From Oegoconia quadripuncta (taxonomy: Eukaryota > Arthropoda > Insecta > Lepidoptera > Autostichidae), in NCBI GenBank assembly GCA_949316235.1, contig OX438747.1, positions 31,530,601 to 31,594,600 of the forward strand: 64,000 nucleotides of DNA. The letters are read 5' to 3'. Shown one piece after another: positions 43,528 through 53,240 of the stretch (positions within the stretch are counted from its first letter, which is position 1; each line of letters starts with the position of its first letter). A program made the position numbers and the translations under genes. The notes below the pieces were generated by a model, which saw nothing but the letters and a program-made list of their open reading frames with translations, had not been told where the DNA came from and did no database searches.

Positions 43528-43630
43528 AAAAAAAAAAAGCCACCCAAGTCGAGGATCGAACCACAGTGCCGCCGAGCAAGACGCAAAAACAAAACAGACT
43601 ACGGCTGAGCTAAATGACCTCGCTCATATA
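43528..43630 (-). repeat. tRNA-like sequence
   Basis: Minus strand: GAGGTCATTTAGCTCAGCC (A-box-like), a middle stretch GTCTTGCTCGGCGGCA, and a B-box-like GTGGTTCGATCCTCG, then a T-run. The spacing between boxes is too long for a normal tRNA and no acceptor pairing is evident. A SINE head or tRNA pseudogene just upstream of LINE LA; it could conceivably be part of the LINE 5' region. Confidence 0.5.
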
Positions 43631-44193
43631 ACGCCGAAATAGTTAGTATGTTTCTACCCAAAATATAGTGATGGACAATTGATGACTCATTTCTCTGTCG
43701 CTATTAGTGATACAACGATTCCTTGCAATTGTTGTTTTATCCAAAATGCGTTATTTATTCACTGTTTATGTCACACACTGATCGAATTTTGGTATATTAT
43801 TAATTTATGTATAATATTGAATACTTCGTCGATTTAAAAGGTCTAATATAGGAAGAATTCACAGGTACACAAATCACATATGAATTTCATCGATTCCAAT
43901 AGTTGTGGCTTTGCAAACGTTTTCATTTGTCTTTTACACTGTTTAATGCACAATGAATGGAATTTCTTGCGTAAAGTTGCTGTTTATTATTTTTTTGAAA
44001 TTTTTAATACAGAGCGTATGCACTTCAAGACGGCAGCGCCATCTGTCTCGATGTCAGGCCATAACAAGAGGTAACTTTTTGTTGTAGCTACAAAAATGAT
44101 TAAGAAGATGCATAATATGCAATCAAACAATAAAATTATTTGAAAAATAAGGTACCTCCCTTGGCTGCCCCATTGAAACTTTCCACTGGTGTA

Positions 44194-44335
44194 TACTGGT
44201 GACTTCACTCCTGATTACGAATACCTTTCCACTAGGAACCTAGCCGAATTCGATCAAAAAATTTTCGGTTACCCATACAAAGTAAACCATTCTGAAACCG
44301 CCTTTAGTATGGAAGTCCAACAATTCCAAATCAAA
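44194..44335 (+). repeat. Dispersed repeat D2
   Basis: ACTGGTGACTTCACTCCTGA, ATCAAAAAATTTTCGGTTA, CCATACAAAGTAAACCATTC. Starts at the very edge of the M6 shell, so M6 probably inserted in a D2 copy. Confidence 0.65.
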
Positions 44336-44509
44336 CAAAAAAACGTTAAGATTAAAAAAAAATTGTTAGTCTATTTTTATTTTTAAATTATTTAAAATTA
44401 TTATTTATTTATTTCAGGCTACATAGCCCATAAATCAGAGGTTTTATTCCGCCTCTACAGTCAATTGAAAATAAACACCGGTTCACGTGTCCTCCGAAGC
44501 ACGGAATCA

Positions 44510-44705
44510 TACTCAAACTCAAACTCAAAGCATTTTTTATTTCAACGTAAGATACATGATATCATTTGTTGAATGTCAATTTAAATCTATTGGAAATAAA
44601 AATAGGGCTAAGCATTTTTCGGTCAGTCAGTATGTCCAAAGCTACTACCGCTTCGGAAAGGGAAATCATCTGTGGGAAAAGAAGCGGCGCAAGAAACCCA
44701 CAGGA
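44510..44705 (-). repeat. LINE LL 3' end
   Basis: CTCAAACTCAAACTCAAAGC on plus (a TTTGAG-type tail on minus), then TATTTCAACGTAAGATACAT, GTCAATTTAAATC and GAAGCGGCGCAAGAAACCC. The opposite-strand copy is at 58400-58590. Confidence 0.7.
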
Positions 44706-44807
44706 TCATTTTCTATTCTTTTCTCTTTTTTTTATATATATAAAAGTATACAACTAATACAATTTTATCATTTTAGGGAGTCGTCATGATTACGAATACG
44801 GAATCAT

Positions 44808-44935
44808 GACGACCTGCTTGGTGTAGTGCTTAGAAACTGCTGCTATGCCAAAAGATCGCGGGTTCGAGTCCCGCTAGTGGCGGCATAAGTTTGTATGATG
44901 AATACAGAAATGTGTTCCCGAGTTATGGATGTTCA
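44808..44935 (+). repeat. SINE S2, 3'-truncated
   Basis: Head GACGACCTGCTTGGTGTAG, B-box-like GGGTTCGAGTCCCGC, ends shortly after GAGTTATGGATG. Confidence 0.85.
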
Positions 44936-45000
44936 TCTAGATAGTCAGAAATTTGATAGCACATTCCTCCATTTAATTAAAAAATTAAAGATTAAAATTA

Positions 45001-45176
45001 ATATTTCGGACACTTACACCAATCATCTAGTCCTAAACTAAGCAAAGCTTGTGCTATGGATACTAGATAACGGATAAACATACATAAATATTTATATAAA
45101 CATCCATGACTCGGGAATAAATGTTCGTATTCATCACACAAACATTTACCCCTCGCGGGATTCGAATCCGCAACCT
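45001..45176 (-). repeat. SINE S3, head missing
   Basis: Runs from ATATTTCGGACACTTACACC to the B-box complement GGGATTCGAATCCGC, then is replaced by LF LINE sequence at 45180. Confidence 0.85.
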
Positions 45177-45179
45177 GTT

Positions 45180-45660
45180 AATGATTGTTTTACATTTATT
45201 TAAAGGAAAATTTTCAATGTCTACCGGAACCGTATTATAAAAGCGTATACATTGTCCCTTGAATGACTTAGTGACTGTGTAAGCGACTGTTATGAACAGC
45301 AAGTTTTTTTTTAATATCTGTATTTACATTGTTCACAACTTTTCCTAAACAATTTGCAGATTCTATCTTTAGGTAAGAAAGAATCTGCAAATTGTCGTAA
45401 ATATATTGCGATGCCAAAGTTAATAAATATTGATTTCCTGAAATTTATTCCTCAGAGACTCTGGAGCCCAACTTGTAGATCGCACGAAACGCTCGCTTCT
45501 GCAGAACAACATTTTGTCCGCAGCATTTCCCAATAACAGGACGCTATAAGTTATTATGCTGTGAAAATAGCTGAAGTAAACCAGCATTGCGGTATCCACG
45601 TCGGTTAAACAACGGATATTTTTAACAGCGAACACTGCAGAACTGAGACTTTTCGACAAC
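45180..45660 (-). pseudogene. LINE LF RT tail, frameshifted
   Basis: The minus strand first shows LSSAVFAVKNIRCLTDVDTA, MLVYFSYFHSIITYSVLLLG and NAADKMLF, the RT thumb region. After a disruption it shows VTKSFKGQCIRFYNTVPVDI and ENFPLNKCKTIINRLRI. Between them lies a perfect 15-bp inverted pair, CAATTTGCAGATTCT (45350-45364) and its complement (45380-45394). It keeps more of the thumb than any other LF copy here, but no catalytic motif. Confidence 0.78.
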
Positions 45661-45699
45661 CTTTCGATATGTGGACCCCACTTTGACGACCTGGGGCTC

Positions 45700-45835
45700 T
45701 ATTAGATAATTTCATCGTTATCGTAATCGGGTTCGTTCTGACATGTGATTGGTTGGCTCATCGCTCGCTCGGCAATTTGACGGTTTCTCATTGGTCAACG
45801 TAATCGATGACGATACCGATGAAGTTATATAATCT
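45700..45835. repeat. Imperfect inverted repeat
   Basis: TATTAGATAATTTCATCG on the left faces CGATGAAGTTATATAATCTA on the right. The interior contains GATTGGTTGGCTCATCGC. Possibly a small MITE. Confidence 0.45.
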
Positions 45836-45840
45836 ATGGG

Positions 45841-46158
45841 CTGTTTGGTGTAGTGGTTAGAAACTCTGCTGCTATACCAAAAACCGCGTGTTCGAATCCC
45901 GCTACAGGGGCATATGTTTGTATGATGAATACACACATAATATGTTCCCGAGTTATGGATGTTTTTTATTTATTTATTTATTTATAATTTTTATTGCACA
46001 CGAGTACATTTATATGTGTATTTATTTACAAAAAAATATGTATTTGTGTAGTTTATCAACCATCTGGTATCTATAATACAAGCCTAGTTGCTTAGTGTGG
46101 AACTAGATGGCGCTGTGGGTACGAGTATGTGCGAAGATATTTATTTATATTTATTTTA
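45841..46158 (+). repeat. SINE S2 with an internal insertion
   Basis: A nearly complete copy. In the middle, GTTTTTTATTTATTTATTTA is followed by TAATTTTTATTGCACACGAG, about 45 extra bp compared with other copies. B-box-like GTGTTCGAATCCCGC. Confidence 0.85.
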
Positions 46159-47147
46159 CTGTAGTCCTTTATCCAACATAATACCCAGGAATAGAGTAGT
46201 GTACACAAGCTCAGTACAGCAAATCCGTACTACCCACCTATTTGATATTATATATCCAAGGTGACCGAGCCAGACATTGCTTAACTTAGATAATCGAAAA
46301 CGATAGCGATTGCGACTGCGCCACGAGTCTCATTCATAAAATAAGTGGTATATTACTTTGACATTTCTCTCGAACCTCTCTGCTTCTCTTTCACCAATAC
46401 GCAATCCGACAGTGACAGACAGCCATGGCCAAGGCCGTTCGCATTATGTCAGCGTTCTAATTGACACGACTTTTTAATTAAAAAGCACGGTTCCTCGACA
46501 ACGGATCCCCAATCGGGAAAGTTAATATAACTTGACAGCACACCGGTCTGTGTGTACAACAAATTAAGTAACACCAACACAAATATATCAAATGAAATAA
46601 GCCTTTCTGTCCGAAGATCATTTGTCCAAAATTCCGGAGTAAGCACGTGAGCGGAATACGCGTGGGAGATGTAGGGGTCGCAGCGGAAGCGGGGAGCGGT
46701 TAAGCTGAAATAAAAACTAGATGAGTTTTGACGACACAACTAATAGGATGAAAATTCAAATATAATCTGTAATTAGATTACAGACAAGCTATTTACACAA
46801 CGTGTAATGAATATATCAAACCGAAATTGTTAAGTATCATATGTAAATGAAAATAAACATTTTTGATTTTGTTTTTTTTTTTAAATTCACGAAACCTGTT
46901 AATGGTTTTAAACTATCTGAAGCATTTTTAGTTGTCTGTCTACACTAAATTATCAAATAATAATAAAAAAAAATCGCTACATATATTTTTTTGTTTGTTT
47001 GTATTTACAAAAAGGCAATACATCAATTTTGCATTGATACATAAATTGAGTACACCAGCAACAAATTTTATATGTAGGGTCATAAATGGATCGCAGCTTC
47101 CACTCTTCTTTTATATTTTAATCTACGTAATGTTCCAACATCATCAT
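46159..47147. other. No recognised gene
   Basis: One 96-codon minus ORF (46449-46739) without motif. AT-rich near the end. Confidence 0.45.
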
Positions 47148-47215
47148 CTGATTTAAGAGCCATGCTCTTGTCGGTGGAGATTTTACCATGTCTCTCTGCT
47201 CTCCGCCTTCGTAAT
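47148..47215 (-). repeat. LINE LD 3' end, short
   Basis: GATTTAAGAGCCATGCTCTT, GTCGGTGGAG, CCATGTCTCTCTGCTCTCCG: complement of the LHRQEHSS-type end seen at 868. Confidence 0.65.
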
Positions 47216-47847
47216 AAGTTACATTTTTTTATTTTCTTGATCTGAGATCATGCACAGAGTCTCATATTTCAAATCAAAATTCTTCGAAAAATAGGCTTGT
47301 TTTATCAGAAATGATGAGATTTACCAGCAATTACTAAAGATATAAATACTCAAGAGATCCGAAATGCAAAAAAGGAGTACAGCGAAACGCCTTAAAAGGA
47401 AAGAGCTTGTGATCAATAATTGATTACTTAAGGAAAACAAGAATGTGAATGGATAACAAACTCAAAATAACAAAAAATACAAACAAATTAAGTAATTTAT
47501 AGTTTAGCGCCTGATTCGATTAGTCCTCTCATACTGAAGCCCCACCCGAAAGGCCTAGCAATTCGCACAACATGGCGGCGGACGAGCTGTCAAATCGCTG
47601 ACGATCCCGCCATTTTCATTTTGCCAATTCTGCCAATTACAGGGTCCAATTTTGTTACACATATATTTTTGCGGTTGGGGAATTGAATTGAGGGTTTTCC
47701 ATACGAATGGTTGCCAAATTTTTGGCGGTAACCATGGGGGACATCTGCTCACGTTTCCCTGGCCATGATAACGCTTTAAGTTTATTATTATCATTCGGCC
47801 AAAATAGGATAGTACTTTATCCTGTTGTACTATATATACATACATAA
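47216..47847. other. No recognised gene
   Basis: A 100-codon minus ORF (47555-47857) has no recognisable motif. Otherwise unassigned. Confidence 0.45.
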
Positions 47848-48325
47848 AAAAGTACAATCTTATTCAACCATCGCTATTTCATCTTCGGACTACTAGGCGT
47901 GAGGAGAGATTCCACCCGTATGTAGTTAGCATACCGAACATTCGTACTAAGCGGTTCGACTCTTCATTCATAATAAATAATAATAATAAATAATAAATAA
48001 ATATTTCGGACACTTACACCAATCATCTAGTCCCAAACTAAGCAAAGCTTGTACTATGGATAACTAGATAACGGATAAACATACATAAATATATATATAA
48101 ACATCCATGACTCAGGAATAAATGTTCATATTCATCACACAAACATTTACCCGTCGCGGGATTCGAACCCGCAACCGTTGGTTTCGCTGATAGGGTCACT
48201 ATCCATTACACCAATCGGTCGTCCGTATATAATAATGCGAACAGCCAAGGCATTGAACTCCCTTCCGGCGTCAGTCTTTCCTGAATCCTACAACCTTGAG
48301 ATCCAAACGCGTATCCAGTTAATAA
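47848..48325 (+). repeat. LINE LE 3' end split by a SINE
   Basis: LE runs from ACAATCTTATTCAACCATCG to CGACTCTTCATTCATAAT, is interrupted by S3, and resumes at AATGCGAACAGCCAAGGC. A later deletion joins CCTTGAGATC to CAAACGCGTATCC. Confidence 0.88.
47999..48223 (-). repeat. SINE S3 nested in LE
   Basis: Full-length S3, with its tail expanded as AATAATAATAAATAATAAAT on the left. ATAAT-like repeats flank both sides. Confidence 0.9.
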
Positions 48326-48499
48326 TAAAAAAAATTAAGACCATGTAATCGATTTAACAATAAAAGCCAAAAAGTCACATCAGTTGTAAGCAGAGACCAC
48401 AGACTTCCACTTGCTACGATTCTGACACACCTCTGTTTCAAAACAAGTCTTTATCTGGATGTGTCTCATTAATGCGTAGTCTGATTATAGTGGCTTTTT

Positions 48500-48600
48500 T
48501 TGAAATGTCCGCGTGCCTTAATCTGCCGCCACACAGCAATGTTGACATACCATTGTTGTGGTCTATTTGAGATGAGATAGCCTAGCCAGTCCTGGAAGTC
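48500..48600 (+). repeat. SINE S1, strongly degraded
   Basis: AAATGTCCGCGTGCC, ATCTGCCGCCACACAGCAAT and GAGATGAGATAGCC remain. Confidence 0.6.
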
Positions 48601-48675
48601 ATGAGTGAGTAATCGTGCCCGTGTGGTTCCTTGCTCTCCTGGTAGGTCTTGTCTTAGTAGACTTAGCAAGGTTAG

Positions 48676-48800
48676 TAAGTCATTCAGAGGTCAATGTGTG
48701 CGCTTTTACAACAAAGTTCCCATGGATATACAGAATATTCCGATTAATAAATTTATACTTATAAATATGTAACAAGGAATATTACAAAATTTCCGACTAC
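48676..48800 (+). repeat. LINE LF coding fragment
   Basis: Codons for SFRGQCVRFYNKVPMDIQNI and PINKF, then loss of frame. Confidence 0.65.
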
Positions 48801-48817
48801 ATTTCTTTTTTTTTTAT

Positions 48818-48982
48818 GATTGACTGGATTCGCGTTTGACCACAATCTCACCCGATGGAAAGTGACGATGTGGTCGGAGATGAAGCACGCGATCTCAGTA
48901 AATGCCTATTCACTCTGCTCTTGAAGATCCCAAGGTTGTAGGATTCAGGAAAGATTGACGCCGGAAGGGAGTTCCATGCCTT
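48818..48982 (-). repeat. LINE LE 3' end
   Basis: GATTGACTGGATTCGCGTTT to GGAAGGGAGTTCCATGCC, complement of the LE tail. Confidence 0.85.
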
Positions 48983-49352
48983 AAATCAATATGAATAAGC
49001 TAAATGTATGTGTGCGACTGTGGAAACAAATAAGGGGTGTATTTATACCTATCATATACATTATTTTATATATAGGTATCTATTATTTACATTATTCACT
49101 ATTTTGTATATAAACTATTGAAAAAAGCATATGAAAAAACCAAGCCAAGTCTCAACTGAATACTAACTGAAAACAGTCGAGCACAAAATGCGCTATGACA
49201 TCCGACGTCCGCCATTTTGATATTAAAATTAATGCCGGCAGCATTGGCATCGCGCCACAGCCTTCTATCTGTCACTGTACTCTAGTTTCAATATACTCCA
49301 ATCCGGATCTCGAAAGTTAGGTGCGTTACTATTGAATCTCGATTTTGTTGCA
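48983..49352. other. No recognised feature
   Basis: No ORF or repeat recognised. Confidence 0.45.
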
Positions 49353-49478
49353 ATTGCAAAAAATGTATTTTTGTAGTTTATCAACCATCTGGTATCCTAA
49401 CACAAACCTAGATGCGCTTACTGTGGACCTAGATGGCGCTGTGTGTTTGTGCAAAGACATTAATTTATTATTTATTTA
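49353..49478 (+). repeat. SINE S2, 3' third only
   Basis: ATCAACCATCTGGTATCC, GACCTAGATGGCGCTGTG and a TTTA-like tail. Confidence 0.8.
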
Positions 49479-50216
49479 TGATTAATTCATTGTTGTTTTT
49501 TTATGGAAGACTGCAAAGTGGTGAGTTCTAAGAAGATTGGAGAGTGAAAGATTTTTTAATTTTCAACACTCGGCGACGTGTAGTTTCGTCACGTAACAAT
49601 TCAACGACCAAAATGACGTCAGAATGTTCACTTATTAGCTTCAATGACTCTTAAACTACAAAGGCGCTTGTTCCTTTGGGCACTATTTCATCACAGTTTT
49701 TGACATTGTCAAAATAACTTAATTTGACTTTATGTATATCATCACATACGTATTCGTACTATTATTTCAAATTGTGGCTAAAATGCAGACAGTTGTGGAG
49801 AATTATGGGTGACCAATTATTTTTGCTCGCCAGTGTAGATAAATTAGAATAAACATGAGCTCACACCTTGAGATTGGATTGGTGGACTAAACTTTTAATA
49901 GCCTGTTTGCATAATGTATGCCATACATAACCATTCCGTTAATACAGACAATGAAATATCCTTACCCGGAATCCCCAACTCATTGAGGGATTTCGACACA
50001 CGGTAGTGCGTCAGCCAAGTTCTCAAAGGGAAAAAAATATGTTTCTCAATTGTGTAACTTGGCATGTTTTCATACACCATTTCTTATACATACATACATT
50101 ATATAACAGTCTCACCTGTTTCTTGGGTAAGTTGTTCGTAATCAAGAGTGGCGTCACCAGTTCATGGGAATTACACGAATTCAATTTAATTAGTTCTTGA
50201 GTGATAGAGATGAGAG
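49479..50216. other. No recognised gene
   Basis: TGGGTGACCAATTATTTTTG then CTCGCCAGTGTA at 49808-49839 resembles the end of a mariner-like element, but I found no partner end. Confidence 0.4.
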
Positions 50217-50490
50217 AGATTGGTTGGTGGTAGGGCATTTTAAATGTCCGCCTGTCCAGCTACCACTATTTTATCTAAATTTTTCTAAATTATCTAAATC
50301 TGCCGCCAAGCAGCAATGTTAATAGCATTGTTGTGTTCCGGTTGTCAGAGATAAGATAGCCAGTCCCCCAAATGTGTTGGGGTTTCCGGGTCAGTACGCT
50401 TCCACCTTCGACCTCATCTTCACTTAACATCAGGTGTGATTGAGGACAAGTACGAACCCGTCGTGCATGAAAACAATCAAAAAAAAAAAA
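50217..50490 (+). repeat. SINE S1, head missing
   Basis: Starts GATTGGTTGGTGGTAGGG. A short internal duplication around TTATCTAAATTTTTCTAAAT at 50271-50300. Ends with an A-rich tail. Confidence 0.88.
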
Positions 50491-50761
50491 CAATCAGGCA
50501 GCGAATGAAGCAAAAGAGGTGTATTAGGATCGTAGCAAGCGGAAATCTGTGGTCTTTACCTGCCCCTACAACAGAAACAAAAAACAAACAAAACAGTGAC
50601 ATTATTATGTACGTATATATTAGGCAGCCATTTCACGAGAACAACGCTATGAAATTGCGTCACTCTACAAATTGTAACCTAAAACCTACTACCTGGTCCA
50701 AAAACCTACTTAATAAATATAAACGGAAAATCAAACAAAATGATTATAATATCTATATATA

Positions 50762-52881
50762 CAGGGCGTCCCAAAGTTATGGGACATGAAGGGGAAGTAC
50801 CTTAAATATCGTAGATAGTGAATTTTGCTCAAAGAAGACTTTATGTTATTTTTAAAAGTTAGTAATTCTGCATTCATAGATTTTCTAAAAATTATTTGCT
50901 TCGGCTGGGAATCGAACCGACTCAAATGTGAAAAAAAAAACACCCTACTTTTATGATGCCAATCGAAAGAATAGCTAAAAAATAATAACTCTGCCTAAGT
51001 AACATAGTATTTTAAAAGAAAGGAACAACGTGAAATTAATCATTTTAATCAAATAAAAAACATACATGAAACTGCCGTAGTCAATTAAGTAGGTATTTTT
51101 TTGTAAATTAATTAATTAAATGCTCAAAATGTGATCCCTCTTGTCTTACGCAAATCGCCAATCTTTTAATGAGCCCGCTGCCTGTTGATTTTCTAATCAT
51201 TTTATGGTGAACACTCGATGTGATATGGCACAATTCTGTTTGCAACTCGCCTACGTTCTCGTATCGCTTTTTGTATAGCATATCTTTCACGTATCCCCAA
51301 AAGAAGAAATCTAATGGTGTGAGGTCCGGGGATCTGGCCGGCCATCTAATCGGTCCATTTGTACCAATCCATGTAGGAAAACATTCATTTAGAAAATCTG
51401 CTGCTCTCCGACTATTATGAGCCGGAGCTCCATCTTGTTGGAAAATTAAGTTTTCTTGCTCCGCCGCGGAATGGTTTCTTATCTTATCCCTTAAAATTTG
51501 AAGTATTCCTAAATACTTTTCTGTGTTCAAGGTTCCTTGGTAAAAATGGATTAAGAAAACCCGGTTTTTTAAAAGTCCGCACCAACAGTTGAGTGAAAAA
51601 CGCACTTGGTTATTAGTTTCAGTCACTCGTAGGGGATTTTCTTTAGACCAAATACGATTATTGTTGCGGTTATACATACCGTTATTGCTAAAGTTAGATT
51701 CGTCTGTCCAAATAATATTATCCAAAAAATTTGGATCTTCGAGCAATCGTGCCTGGATATCAAGACAGAAATTTTTTCTCCTTTCTGTATCGCCCGGAAG
51801 TAATTTTTGAACCAATCGTCCTTCAACATAACTCTTAAAACCGTGTTTTTTTAATACACGGTGTATTTTACTTTTTGAAACTCCAATTTCATGTTCTCCT
51901 TCTCTCACCGATGCTTTCGGAAAAGCCGAAAAGTAAATTAAAATACCAAGTTCTTCGTCGTTGATCGTATGGTTTTCTTGCTGTGGTTCTCTTGGGCGTT
52001 TATCGAAACGTCCCAGAGTTTTCAAATTGTTCACAAGCCTTTTCAAAACTTTACGAGACGGTATTTGTCTATCAGGATATTTTACGCCATACCACCGCAA
52101 ACTTCTAGAGATATCTTTATCGTTCAAAAAATATGCTTCCATTAGATCAAAACTTACTTGATATGCCATGTTCGCAATAAATTAACACAATAACACTTGT
52201 GTAAGTGAATTGAGACTAAACAGATCAATATCCGAAAAACAAACGCTCGCACATACTGTTCCATTTTCAAATTTAAGAACAACATTTAAAAATATCACTT
52301 CTTTTTAAAATATCTTAAAAAGTATGCATTCAAACAAACGCTGTCATAAACTGTTCCATTTTCAAATTATAAATTATTTATTTTTGTTTTTAATTTGCCT
52401 TCTGTCTAGCTTACAGAGGACGTATTGAAATACAAGTTTTATCATTTCATCTACACGTGCACTTATAATAAGGAAAACTATGTTAGTACCTATTTTATGA
52501 AGTGGGTACTTATTTACGAATAATCAATGCTATCTTTGGAATGATAATATCGCTACTTTTCGAACGTCGTCGGCAATAAATAACTTTCTTGAAATTTGAC
52601 TCAATCATTTTATGTTGTTCCTTTCTTTTAAAATACTATGTTACTTAGGCAGAGTTATTATTTTTTAGCTATTCTTTCGATTGGCATCATAAAAGTAGGG
52701 TGTTTTTTTTTTCACATTTAAGTCGGTTCGATTCCCAGCCGAAGCAAGTAATTTTTAGAAAATCTATGAATGCAGAATTACTAACTTTTAAAAATAACAT
52801 AAAGTCTTCTTTGAGCAAAATTCACTATCTACGATATTTAAGGTACTTCCCCTTCATGTCCCATAACTTTGGGACGCCCTG
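50762..52881 (-). mobile_element. M5: complete mariner/Tc1-superfamily transposon
   Basis: 2120 bp, TA on both sides (50760-50761 and 52882-52883). TIRs of 268 bp (50762-51029 and 52614-52881) start CAGGGCGTCCCAAAGTTATG and are almost identical. One intact transposase gene on the minus strand. The long TIRs and undamaged gene suggest an element that was active recently; a deletion derivative is at 10932. Confidence 0.96.
51108..52169 (-). CDS. Transposase, mariner/Tc1 superfamily (DDD type)
   Basis: Cuts and pastes the element at TA targets. 353 residues, about the family length. The N-terminal region (about 5-55, YPDRQIPSRKVLKRLVNNL) resembles the DUF4817-type helix-turn-helix of insect mariner-like proteins. 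A second HTH lies at about 88-112 (VSKSKIHRVLKKHGF). The catalytic core has IWTDESNF (D156), IFQQDGAPAHN (D246) and ARSPDLTPLDFFFWGY (D287), i.e. three Asp, with 89 and 40 residues between them by my count. That is longer than the classical DD34D of mariner and close to the DD41D (rosa-like) group. No internal stop or frameshift. The ATG at 52169 sits about 445 bp inside the right TIR; no earlier in-frame start is needed. Confidence 0.95.
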   Translation of the reverse strand: MAYQVSFDLMEAYFLNDKDISRSLRWYGVKYPDRQIPSRKVLKRLVNNLKTLGRFDKRPREPQQENHTINDEELGILIYFSAFPKASVREGEHEIGVSKSKIHRVLKKHGFKSYVEGRLVQKLLPGDTERRKNFCLDIQARLLEDPNFLDNIIWTDESNFSNNGMYNRNNNRIWSKENPLRVTETNNQVRFSLNCWCGLLKNRVFLIHFYQGTLNTEKYLGILQILRDKIRNHSAAEQENLIFQQDGAPAHNSRRAADFLNECFPTWIGTNGPIRWPARSPDLTPLDFFFWGYVKDMLYKKRYENVGELQTELCHITSSVHHKMIRKSTGSGLIKRLAICVRQEGSHFEHLIN

Positions 52882-52887
52882 TATATA

Positions 52888-53095
52888 TAGAGATATTTAG
52901 CTTTAACATAGTTGGTTTAGTCTAGATAGAATCAAACAAAATGATTATAATATCTATCTAGATAATTATAATCATTTTGTTTGATTTTCCGTTTATATTT
53001 ATTAAGTAGGTTTCTATCTATTCATTTCTTATCTTTTTTATTATCTTCCTTGATTCTATCTAGACTAAACCAACTATGTTAAAAGCTAAATATCT
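52888..53095. repeat. Inverted repeat flanking M5
   Basis: GATATTTAGCTTTAACATAG near 52891 is matched by its complement near 53075-53094. Inside, a second copy of the M5 left flank appears inverted (ATAATCATTTTGTTTGATTT, then CCGTTTATATTTATTAAG; compare 50707-50756). The insertion site thus lay within a complex inverted duplication. Confidence 0.75.
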
Positions 53096-53149
53096 TTCGT
53101 AGCCCTTAAGCAACAGCAGCTTTATATATAAAAAAATTAACCTTTAGAA

Positions 53150-53240
53150 TGTTCCCAAGACTATGATATCTTTAAAACGGCTTAACCGACTTTCATCAAA
53201 CATACATGCGGACCAAGACTGGACAAACACACAACAAAAA
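53150..53240 (-). repeat. Dispersed repeat D3, partial
   Basis: AAAACGGCTTAACCGACTTT, CATCAAACATACATGCGG, AGACTGGACAAACAC: complement of D3 blocks at 4418 and 36005. Confidence 0.5.

Larger units (their letters stand above)
38234..44191. mobile_element. M6: mariner-like TIR shell enclosing a CR1-like LINE
   Basis: GTGGAAAGTTTCAATGGGGC, continuing as AGCCAAGGGAGGTACCTTA, is a 39-bp perfect inverted repeat at 38238-38276 and 44148-44186; TA flanks both ends. The left end resembles the mariner-type element at 50762 over about 190 bp in collinear blocks (ACAGGG..., AAAGTT.ATGGG, GTACCTTAA, ATTCA.AGATTTTC, an A-run, then ACTAATCGA). It is therefore probably a diverged, transposase-less relative into which the LINE inserted. 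Non-LINE parts: about 300 bp on the left and about 650 bp on the right, with no transposase remnant seen. Confidence 0.7.

Noticed and set aside
49808..49839. Mariner end CTCGCCAGTGTA
   Set aside because: No matching opposite terminus or TA pair found nearby.
50731..50943. A repeated ORF starting MFFFSHLSRFDSQPK, found four times (also 10874, 11863, 52700)
   Set aside because: It lies wholly in the 268-bp TIRs of the mariner-type element and is conserved because the TIR is, not as a protein.
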